DNA of 47,243 bases from Altibacter sp. (GTDB taxonomy: Bacteria; Bacteroidota; Bacteroidia; Flavobacteriales; Flavobacteriaceae), in contig NZTP01000037.1 of the NCBI GenBank assembly GCA_002696485.1, positions 1 through 47,243 on the forward strand, in the 5' to 3' direction. Under the pieces are notes generated by a model, which was not told where the DNA came from, did no database searches, and saw only the letters and a program-made list of their open reading frames with translations. Both the position numbers and the translations under genes were made by a program. This document shows positions 6,552 through 12,640 of this stretch, in pieces; within the stretch, counting starts at the first letter, position 1; the number at the start of each line of letters is the position of its first letter.

Positions 6552-8904
6552 TGGATGGCTGGATTTGATAAGATATCGAATCGACCTTTTTGACCGACAG
6601 CGAATCTATGTTAAAACTTTTTTTGACCACAATGGCATCTGTTGTCACGAATGGCTTCGGCATCATGTCTTTTGTACGCTTGTTGATACTAAATTGCGGA
6701 TGCTCAAGTAGATCATAAGAATATTCTATGGCAGTAAATTCAACCGAAGGACTGTTTGAAACATACGATACCTCCAAAGGCTCGTTGTCGGCTAGAAAAT
6801 AACGTATAAGTCCGTTATGATCTCGAGTTCCAAACGCATACCCTGTACTATCTGCCGTGACGTTCTTTCCGTTAAAAACCAATTTTTTAAAAAAGTGAGT
6901 GGAGTCCGCAAAAAGTAACAATTGATGTATTTTCCGCTTCGGAACTAGGGTAAACGACACATTGCGCTCGTTCCCGATACGTGTATCCTGCTTCAATTGG
7001 ATCTCGAAAGAAGCAATGTCCTTTACAGGAGCTTCAGCCGCAAACGAATACCCCGTATTATATTTGCTTCCGGCTGCATTTGTGATATACGCTGAAGCTT
7101 CTTGAGGAGAATCTCCTAAATATCCCCTGGTCCAATCGTCCAATATCTGGTCGTAGGTGACCCAATATGCGGTGTTAGTATCGTCATTCTGGTAATAGAC
7201 CAAACTATTCGGTTTTTGGCGTTCTTCAGAAAAACTACTTGAAAGATGGGCACTGATAAAAAATCCGGTGGCTACCACAAAGCATAGGATGGCGAGCAGC
7301 CTCTTTTTACGATAAAAATGGAATACCGGAAGGAGCAAACCAAAGGTTAAAACAGTAAACACACAGCTAATTACTAACATTTCGAGGCCCAGACCCACCG
7401 GGAAGAATTGTATGAGTGGAGAAAAAAAGAAGAGGGCCGGAGTCGCTAATAGTGTAAGCAACAGAAGATTGGGTTTTTCCTGTTTTATAAGCAACCAAAA
7501 GGAGATGAGTGCAAAATAGACGGGAATGATAAAATAAGCGGCACCTTTAAGGTATACGAATATTACCGTGTTGATGAGCAGCCATAATGTTAAGGGGGCC
7601 ACAAATAGACTAGCGGCCTCCTCTTTTTTACCCCATTTCTTGTAAATACTAAATAATATTGCGAGGGATAGCAGTACGAAAAAGGCAATGTATGTGTGGC
7701 CGTTATACGTAAAGCCATGCTGTATCTCATTATAATGGGGGTAAAGCACTACTAATAGCTGCCAGCCAAAATATCCCAAGGTACCACAGCTAATGAGACC
7801 AACAAACAAGGCAATAAAGCCTCTTCCTATTGCTGCGCCGCTTATCATACCTTTCATCATTCCATAGAAGAATAATATGAAGAATCCTGCAATGGCGATC
7901 AATAGCATGCTTAAGATCCATGAAAACGGATAATGAATGAGTTTCACAAAAGGGAAATTGACATAGACGTGATCTTGATTTGACTTCAACGAAGTGAGAT
8001 CTGCATCTGCGAAATAATGCAGCAAAGGCAAGAGATAGCTTCCCTGATGTTGGAGGGTATTCTCGTTTAAATTCTCAGCCGTATCATTAGCTGTATGATA
8101 GTCGAAATGATCATCGATAAAGGCAAAAAAGAAACTGTCGATGTCTCCGTCTTCGCGAAACACGGTAGAATCGGTATCATTGGGAAGCATCTTATAGATA
8201 CTGTACATAAGTGAAGAAGCCACAGGGTATTCGGGATTGGCCTCCGCAAAAGCCTTTATCAAATTAGCATTCCCTTGATTGGTCTCCAAGATCATGTTGC
8301 TGGGTCCACCGCTGCCCCGGGCTTCAAAGTTAAGCACTAGGCTTACATCCTTTGCCCACGGGTGCTCTTTTACAAAAAGAACAGCCCCGTCCAACCCCAG
8401 CTCTTCACTGTCTGAGAACAATATGATAATATCATTTTTTGGAGTTGCCCCACCGGCGAGATATGCTCGTAAACTTTCGAGTATGGTGACAACCCCACTG
8501 CCGGCGTCACTTGCTCCGTAGGATGGCACTTTGGCGCTGTCGTAATGAGATAGCAACAAAAGCGCCTTTCCGGAACTGGAGCCGGGAATCCTTGCAAGGA
8601 TATTAGTTGGTTTTACAAGGCTTTTATTGCCCGTTTGTACTACAAAACCCGATTGCTCCTCTACCTGCAGCCCTAGTGTGCGCAATTGATCGATGAGGTA
8701 TGATCGTACACGCACGTGCTCTGCAGAGCCCAAATAATGTGGTGCTTTACTAATTTCTTTAAGCGGTTCCATGGCCCGTTCTGTCGAGAATTCTGTTTCA
8801 GAAATTGTAGCAGGAGTACCACTACGAGGCATTAAACTGTAAAAGCTAAAATAGACAAGACCAAGAATGAGGAGCAGGGAGATTACGGCACTGAATTTTT
8901 TCAT
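6544..8904 (-). CDS. M28 family zinc exopeptidase with multi-pass membrane domain
   Basis: A 786-residue protein. It has an N-terminal membrane anchor (residues 5-23), an M28 catalytic domain (about 40-300), and a polytopic domain with roughly eight hydrophobic helices (about 325-560). A soluble C-terminal beta-rich region ends the protein. Zinc and catalytic residues are visible: H120 (S-H-Y-D-S), D133 (G-A-S-D-A-G-S-G), E167/E168 (D-S-E-E-L-G), E194 (N-F-E-A-R-G) and H270 (D-Y-H-T-A-N-D-T). The architecture matches ER-metallopeptidase-1/vacuolar membrane protease-like proteins. In bacteria these are likely inner-membrane aminopeptidases with the active site outside the cytoplasm. It forms a two-gene unit with the downstream SDR and diverges from the CBS gene. 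The physiological substrate is unknown. Confidence 0.88.
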   Translation of the reverse strand: MKKFSAVISLLLILGLVYFSFYSLMPRSGTPATISETEFSTERAMEPLKEISKAPHYLGSAEHVRVRSYLIDQLRTLGLQVEEQSGFVVQTGNKSLVKPTNILARIPGSSSGKALLLLSHYDSAKVPSYGASDAGSGVVTILESLRAYLAGGATPKNDIIILFSDSEELGLDGAVLFVKEHPWAKDVSLVLNFEARGSGGPSNMILETNQGNANLIKAFAEANPEYPVASSLMYSIYKMLPNDTDSTVFREDGDIDSFFFAFIDDHFDYHTANDTAENLNENTLQHQGSYLLPLLHYFADADLTSLKSNQDHVYVNFPFVKLIHYPFSWILSMLLIAIAGFFILFFYGMMKGMISGAAIGRGFIALFVGLISCGTLGYFGWQLLVVLYPHYNEIQHGFTYNGHTYIAFFVLLSLAILFSIYKKWGKKEEAASLFVAPLTLWLLINTVIFVYLKGAAYFIIPVYFALISFWLLIKQEKPNLLLLTLLATPALFFFSPLIQFFPVGLGLEMLVISCVFTVLTFGLLLPVFHFYRKKRLLAILCFVVATGFFISAHLSSSFSEERQKPNSLVYYQNDDTNTAYWVTYDQILDDWTRGYLGDSPQEASAYITNAAGSKYNTGYSFAAEAPVKDIASFEIQLKQDTRIGNERNVSFTLVPKRKIHQLLLFADSTHFFKKLVFNGKNVTADSTGYAFGTRDHNGLIRYFLADNEPLEVSYVSNSPSVEFTAIEYSYDLLEHPQFSINKRTKDMMPKPFVTTDAIVVKKSFNIDSLSVKKVDSISYQIQPSNE

Positions 8905-9023
8905 CGGTGGAGTTTTGGTTGTATTAAAAGTACGATTTTAAGCCAAGTTACCTACCTTTCAGAAACATTTCAAAAGAAATTGTAGCAAAATCATTATCTT
9001 AGAACGGCATAAATAATAAGGGT

Positions 9024-9488
9024 ATGGGAATTAAAAGTTTTATGGGCCGCCGCGCCAAACCTAAAAAGGGAAGCAGTGAGAATATCACGGTGTCCGACTA
9101 TATGAGCCGGAATCTAACTACATTTAGAGAAGATCAATCGGTGTTGGAGGTTATGGAAACACTTATTAAGAAAAAGATTTCCGGAGGGCCCGTGGTGAAC
9201 GCTAAAAATGAATTGGTCGGGATAATTTCGGAAGGAGATTGTATGAAGCAGATTAGTGAGAGTCGTTACTACAACCATCCTATGGAAGACGTAAGGGTCA
9301 AGGAACACATGGCGAAGAATGTTGAAACAATAGATGGCAATATGAACGTTTTTGACGCTGCCAATAAATTTTTGGAATCCCGTCACAGGCGATTTCCTAT
9401 CGTGGAGAACGGCAAACTTGTAGGGCTAATAAGTCAGAAAGACGTATTAAAAGCAGCACTAAAACTAAAAGGGCAGACCTGGAAGTAA
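9024..9488 (+). CDS. CBS-domain-pair protein
   Basis: A 154-residue cytoplasmic protein made of two CBS motifs (about residues 25-80 and 92-148). Each motif has the D-Y-M/E-H-M opening, the I-S-G-G-P-V or R-R-F-P-I-V strand, and the L-V-G-I-I-S/L-V-G-L-I-S close. Such Bateman modules bind adenine nucleotides and usually regulate another activity, but there is no attached effector domain here. The N-terminal 20 residues are basic (G-R-R-A-K-P-K-K-G) and probably disordered. The ATG at 9024 is preceded by AATAAGGGT, which may be a weak ribosome site. It diverges from the M28 gene and converges on the MarR gene. A different frame stays open past the stop (see findings). Confidence 0.88.
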   Translation: MGIKSFMGRRAKPKKGSSENITVSDYMSRNLTTFREDQSVLEVMETLIKKKISGGPVVNAKNELVGIISEGDCMKQISESRYYNHPMEDVRVKEHMAKNVETIDGNMNVFDAANKFLESRHRRFPIVENGKLVGLISQKDVLKAALKLKGQTWK

Positions 9489-9549
9489 GGGATGCAACCA
9501 AACTCAGTGTACGCTACAATGAGCTATTGGGTTATCGCAATGAGGAATT

Positions 9550-10155
9550 TTAAAGCTTTTCTTCAAATTCAGGGCAGTCCAGCCTAATGGTGGACGGGCT
9601 TAGCTCCTTTCGAAGGAGATTACAATAATCTCGGTTTGAAGAAGAATCGTAAAATCTACACGCATAGCACATGCGTTGAACGGTAAGGATGCCGCTATTA
9701 TTCAATTGGCTGATTAAAGACGCTAAGGTTGTAAAGAGTTCCTCAAGTTCTGCAGATTCTTTTTTTGTAAAGAATTCCTGTAGTGGCTTAGCAAAATGTT
9801 CTGTTTCTTCTACATAGGATTGACCAAGTGCTGTGAGTTCTACAAAATAACTTCTATTATCACTCGATGAGAAATTCTTCTGAAGTAGTCCCTTTGCATT
9901 AAGAACGCGAACGGCATCACTCACCGTGGGCTTGGTGACATTAAATTCTTTGGCCAAATAGCTAACGTTGCACAGTTCCGGCTTGTGATAAGCGATAAAG
10001 ATAAGGAGTTGGATTTGAATCGGACTTACTTTTAATTGTTTCGCTTGCTCCCATAATAATTTCTTGAATGTTTCAGAGATACGTTCAAGACCCGCAATGA
10101 CCTTTTTAGAAAGATCATCGTTTTGATACTTGGGATTAAAAGGGCTATTGCTCAT
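9550..10155 (-). CDS. MarR family transcriptional regulator with C-terminal four-Cys motif
   Basis: A 201-residue winged-helix regulator. The MarR core spans about residues 15-150: the recognition helix region is V-T-K-P-T-V-S-D-A-V-R-V-L (73-85), followed by the wing S-S-S-D-N-R-S-Y. Beyond the usual ~145 residues it has a ~40-residue tail with C163, C166, C178 and C194 (C-X2-C-X11-C-X15-C), ending L-D-C-P-E-F. That spacing suggests a bound metal or Fe-S cluster, so DNA binding may be tuned by redox or metal state. A small thioredoxin-fold gene lies just upstream on the same strand. A perfect inverted repeat lies between the -7 box and the start codon, fitting autoregulation. MarR identity is firm; the sensing mode is inferred. 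Confidence 0.88.
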   Translation of the reverse strand: MSNSPFNPKYQNDDLSKKVIAGLERISETFKKLLWEQAKQLKVSPIQIQLLIFIAYHKPELCNVSYLAKEFNVTKPTVSDAVRVLNAKGLLQKNFSSSDNRSYFVELTALGQSYVEETEHFAKPLQEFFTKKESAELEELFTTLASLISQLNNSGILTVQRMCYACRFYDSSSNRDYCNLLRKELSPSTIRLDCPEFEEKL

Positions 10156-10162
10156 AAAAAAA

Positions 10163-10186
10163 CCTGTCGAAGGACTATTCGACAGG
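10163..10186 (-). promoter_or_regulatory. Inverted repeat in front of the MarR gene: operator and/or terminator
   Basis: CCTGTCGAA and TTCGACAGG form a perfect 9-bp inverted repeat with a six-base centre. On the minus strand it is followed by seven T and then the ATG of the MarR gene at 10155. It sits at the predicted transcription start just downstream of the -7 box at 10187-10194. It could be an operator for the MarR dimer, the terminator of the upstream thioredoxin-like gene, or both. Confidence 0.6.
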
Positions 10187-10194
10187 CAAAGTTA
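10187..10194 (-). promoter_or_regulatory. -7 box of the MarR gene promoter
   Basis: On the minus strand the bases read TAACTTTG, matching TAnnTTTG. A clear -33 TTG at the usual spacing is not seen. The box directly abuts the inverted repeat at 10163-10186. Confidence 0.45.
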
Positions 10195-10220
10195 GCATTC
10201 CTAATTAAATAATTGGTGAA

Positions 10221-10454
10221 TTAGGCTTTTACATCTTCAATGGATGCACCATAATTGATGTGAAGCACATTTCCATTAGGGGTCACCAACGCAGGTACAG
10301 ATTTCACACCGGCACGTTCAGCGTCGGAAATACGGGACCGATCCTCACCAATGTGGACTACTTCAACATGGTTTTTGCCAATTAAATTGAGAATGTCGTG
10401 TTCTGCGCTAACGCATACGGGACAACCGGCATGATAAAAAACAGATTTACGCAT
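10221..10454 (-). CDS. Small thioredoxin/glutaredoxin-fold protein with CPVC motif
   Basis: A 77-residue minimal thioredoxin-fold protein. The active-site motif C-P-V-C is near residues 11-14 after the first strand (S-V-F-Y-H-A-G), and the cis-proline motif S-V-P-A-L-V is near 52-57. Such proteins act as dithiol oxidoreductases in the cytoplasm. The frame can be extended to an ATG at 10487. However, the -7 box TATATTTG lies at 10489-10496, so that codon would be at the transcription start. The ATG at 10454 gives a compact domain beginning M-R-K-S-V-F-Y and is preferred. It lies directly upstream of, and on the same strand as, the Cys-rich MarR gene, which suggests a shared redox theme. Its natural partner is unknown. 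Confidence 0.8.
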   Translation of the reverse strand: MRKSVFYHAGCPVCVSAEHDILNLIGKNHVEVVHIGEDRSRISDAERAGVKSVPALVTPNGNVLHINYGASIEDVKA

Positions 10455-10488
10455 GATTTGAAATTTTAAGTTATTGCAAGATCGCATA

Positions 10489-10496
10489 CAAATATA
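10489..10496 (-). promoter_or_regulatory. -7 box of the thioredoxin-fold gene
   Basis: The minus strand reads TATATTTG, a full match to TAnnTTTG, 35 bases upstream of the chosen start at 10454. A TTG-like -33 element (plus-strand CAA at 10511-10513) is spaced rather short, at 14 bases. Confidence 0.5.
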
Positions 10497-10562
10497 GTAA
10501 GGAATCCTAACAATACCATATTTTATATATCTTTTTTGAAATTTTCACCTCATCAATGAAAT

Positions 10563-10919
10563 TTATTGGGACACTTCATTCTTTACCAATAGGTAATAGT
10601 CATTGTCCAAGGCCAGATAGCCCTGATCGTAGAGATAGTAGTACACAGATCCGGTCTTTGTGGTGTAGATGCTTGTAAAATAGTCGAAACTAAATCCCAG
10701 TCGCAACAATCTTTCTTTGGTGACCTTGGTCTTGTCTTTGACATTGAGTTTCTCGAGGATACGGTAATTCTTTCGAAGGCGGTTGTTGATCGTTCGAACC
10801 AGATTCTTGCTGTCCTTATTTAATGAATTGTTATGCGCATTTCTACACGCATCACTGCAAAATTTCTTATCGGCGCGACCAATGATATTAGTGCCGCATT
10901 CGGGACAGGTTCTATCCAT
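10563..10919 (-). CDS. Zinc-ribbon protein, unknown function
   Basis: A 118-residue protein with an N-terminal treble-clef/zinc-ribbon: C-P-E-C-G at residues 5-9 and F-C-S-D-A-C-R-N-A-H near 20-29, giving C-X2-C-X12-C-X4-C with an extra His. This resembles the short zinc fingers often fused to DNA- or RNA-binding proteins. The remainder is basic and helical, with a Tyr-rich C-terminal segment (Y-Y-Y-L-Y-D) of no known family. It is cytoplasmic, with no signal peptide. The start lies two bases beyond the stop of the upstream NUMOD4/HNH gene, so the two are almost certainly co-transcribed and perhaps co-translated. A nucleic-acid role is suggested by the zinc ribbon and that neighbour, but is not shown. 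Confidence 0.75.
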   Translation of the reverse strand: MDRTCPECGTNIIGRADKKFCSDACRNAHNNSLNKDSKNLVRTINNRLRKNYRILEKLNVKDKTKVTKERLLRLGFSFDYFTSIYTTKTGSVYYYLYDQGYLALDNDYYLLVKNEVSQ

Positions 10920-10921
10920 AC

Positions 10922-11476
10922 TTAATAATCGATATGACCCCAGTTCTCTCCCGATTTAATTCGGTAGAGCTGCATCTCGGAGATCCCGAATTGCTTTGCA
11001 ATAAGACGCATACGGGTCTTACGGTTAGGATCAAAAATTTTACGTTTTATCATTCGTACTTTTCCGGGACTTAATTTCGAATATTTGGGATTCAATTGTG
11101 CCTTCTTTTTAGCTTTTATCACCAATGGATTTTTCTTGTTGTGCGCCGCCAGCTCCATCTTATCGACATACGCCAGATTTGAAGGTAGGTTATTCCTTTT
11201 ATCGTAATCCTTATGAATCACATAGGGCTTCTCTTCTTCTTCCAAAAAAAGCGCTGCCACCGCACGATGAACATATACCAAATCGGTCTTACCGCTCTTC
11301 TTCATTACCGAAAATACTTCGTACCCTCCTAAAACATAAGGTTTTAAAAGCTTTCCGTCAGGGTCGAATTTAAATTTTAGGACACGTCCATGATTTGATA
11401 TTTTGTAAATTTCATTGGGTCTCCAGAAAGGCTTTATGTAATCCTTCCAGACTTCATTCTTTAAATTAATTAACAT
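10922..11476 (-). CDS. NUMOD4/HNH-type DNA-binding endonuclease-like protein
   Basis: A 184-residue protein starting at the ATG at 11476. The upstream TTG at 11497 is less likely. The N-terminus matches NUMOD4 (W-K-D-Y-I then N-E-I-Y-K-I-S-N-H-G-R-V-L). An HNH-like core follows: V-H-R-A-V-A-A-L-F-L and V-I-H-K-D-Y-D-K-R-N-N-x-x-x-N-L-A-Y-V. The C-terminal ~50 residues contain a helix-turn-helix-like segment (M-R-L-I-A-K-Q-F-G-I-S-E-M-Q-L-Y-R-I). This domain order is that of phage and intron-type homing endonucleases. The catalytic His of the H-x-D segment is kept, but N-L-E-W has become N-L-A-Y, so activity is uncertain. It may have been domesticated as a regulator. It forms a pair with the zinc-ribbon gene, with a two-base gap. 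Confidence 0.8.
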   Translation of the reverse strand: MLINLKNEVWKDYIKPFWRPNEIYKISNHGRVLKFKFDPDGKLLKPYVLGGYEVFSVMKKSGKTDLVYVHRAVAALFLEEEEKPYVIHKDYDKRNNLPSNLAYVDKMELAAHNKKNPLVIKAKKKAQLNPKYSKLSPGKVRMIKRKIFDPNRKTRMRLIAKQFGISEMQLYRIKSGENWGHIDY

Positions 11477-11524
11477 TACGGAGGGGAGTTTACCCAAAGA
11501 TAAGAAATTGAAATTACTTTAAAA

Positions 11525-12493
11525 TCAATTGTCGTTGGGTGCCTGCTTGTTGTTATTTTCTTCTGAAACTATCGAAAAACGATAGATGGCTTCGAACTTT
11601 AAGAAAAACCCTCCGTTTAGATCGGGGTTTAGCTGAGTGCGATCGTCGCCAAAACTGAAGGCCGAAAGCCCCAGATCGATGGTCTCTCCATCCGGGTATA
11701 CTTCAAAATTGTTGCTGGAATAGCCAAATTTCGCGCGAAGCAGTACCTGTTTCTGAAGGGTGATAAATTGTACATAACTCGCAAACTCCAAAGAACTGAG
11801 ATCCACATAGGCTTGAGAGGTTTCTGCATCGCCATACAATCGGAAGCTTCGTCCTATCCCGAAATAATCCAATCCTACCGAAACCGTATCGAAACTATAA
11901 CTAATATCGGCAGCAATAGGGAGGGACATGTCCATTTCAAACTTTTTATTGGGGCTCAAATAATACCAACCCACAATAGGCGTGGTAAAGAGTCCAAATG
12001 CTTCAGAAGTAGCGTAGAGGCCAAAGCGATATTTTAAATGTTCGGTCTTTTGATATTTCAGTAAAGCGAGTCCACCAAAGTAGAAGTCGTCTCCTTTTAT
12101 CTGTTCATAATCCGATGCGATCTTCGGAAGCAACACTATGGTGCTGCTCCATAAATCATTATACGTAGAGGCTAATCCTATTTTGAGGGTACTGCTGTAT
12201 AAGGAAGCAAAATTGTTTCCATCTACACCAAAGTAGATGATATCCGAATCGGTTTTAGGATATAGCTGCAAATTGTTGCGGCTAAAGGCAACGCCTGTAA
12301 TAAAAGCATGTTTGTCATTGAGAACGACCGGAAGGGTGATATCGGCCTCAAACGATTTTACAAAGGTGTTCCCTGCAGCGTCTACGTAGGTATTGTTGAA
12401 GGTCTGCCCATATCCGATGCGAAGTAGATCCACATATTCCTGAGCATGAAGGGAGAGGGGAAACAGAAGGGCAATTAGAAAGTATTTTTTCAC
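11525..12493 (-). CDS. DUF6268 family outer-membrane beta-barrel protein
   Basis: A 322-residue exported protein. The signal peptide is M-K-K-Y-F followed by a hydrophobic core and cleavage after L-H-A-Q (about residue 18). The mature part is a series of alternating amphipathic strands with aromatic ends (for example G-L-D-Y-F-G-I-G and F-L-K-F-E-A-I-Y-R-F), typical of a small Bacteroidota outer-membrane barrel. The tail E-E-N-N-N-K-Q-A is polar. The pattern fits the DUF6268 family, whose function is unknown. It diverges from ileS, with ~147 bases between the starts, and is followed at a short distance by the NUMOD4 gene on the same strand. Barrel prediction is fairly sure; function is not known. 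Confidence 0.75.
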   Translation of the reverse strand: MKKYFLIALLFPLSLHAQEYVDLLRIGYGQTFNNTYVDAAGNTFVKSFEADITLPVVLNDKHAFITGVAFSRNNLQLYPKTDSDIIYFGVDGNNFASLYSSTLKIGLASTYNDLWSSTIVLLPKIASDYEQIKGDDFYFGGLALLKYQKTEHLKYRFGLYATSEAFGLFTTPIVGWYYLSPNKKFEMDMSLPIAADISYSFDTVSVGLDYFGIGRSFRLYGDAETSQAYVDLSSLEFASYVQFITLQKQVLLRAKFGYSSNNFEVYPDGETIDLGLSAFSFGDDRTQLNPDLNGGFFLKFEAIYRFSIVSEENNNKQAPNDN

Positions 12494-12585
12494 AAAAAGC
12501 TCGTTAACGACTTAAAGATATACTTTTTTACAAAACCGTAACATTCATGTTCTAAAATGAGATAGTCTATTTCTTTAAAATTCCG

Positions 12586-12593
12586 TAATTTCG
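12586..12593 (+). promoter_or_regulatory. Probable -7 box of ileS
   Basis: TAATTTCG differs from TAnnTTTG at one position and lies about 48 bases before the ileS ATG at 12641, giving a leader of about 40 bases. I see no T-box or other aminoacyl-tRNA sensing structure in the short leader. Confidence 0.35.
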
Positions 12594-12640
12594 CAGCCTG
12601 TCTGGAAAAGGTGACAAATTTTATTGAAGCAGCAACGTTT

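Noticed and set aside
10455-10487. Longer start for the thioredoxin-fold protein at 10487
   Set aside because: The -7 box at 10489-10496 would put transcription start at or after that codon. The shorter form is a complete domain.
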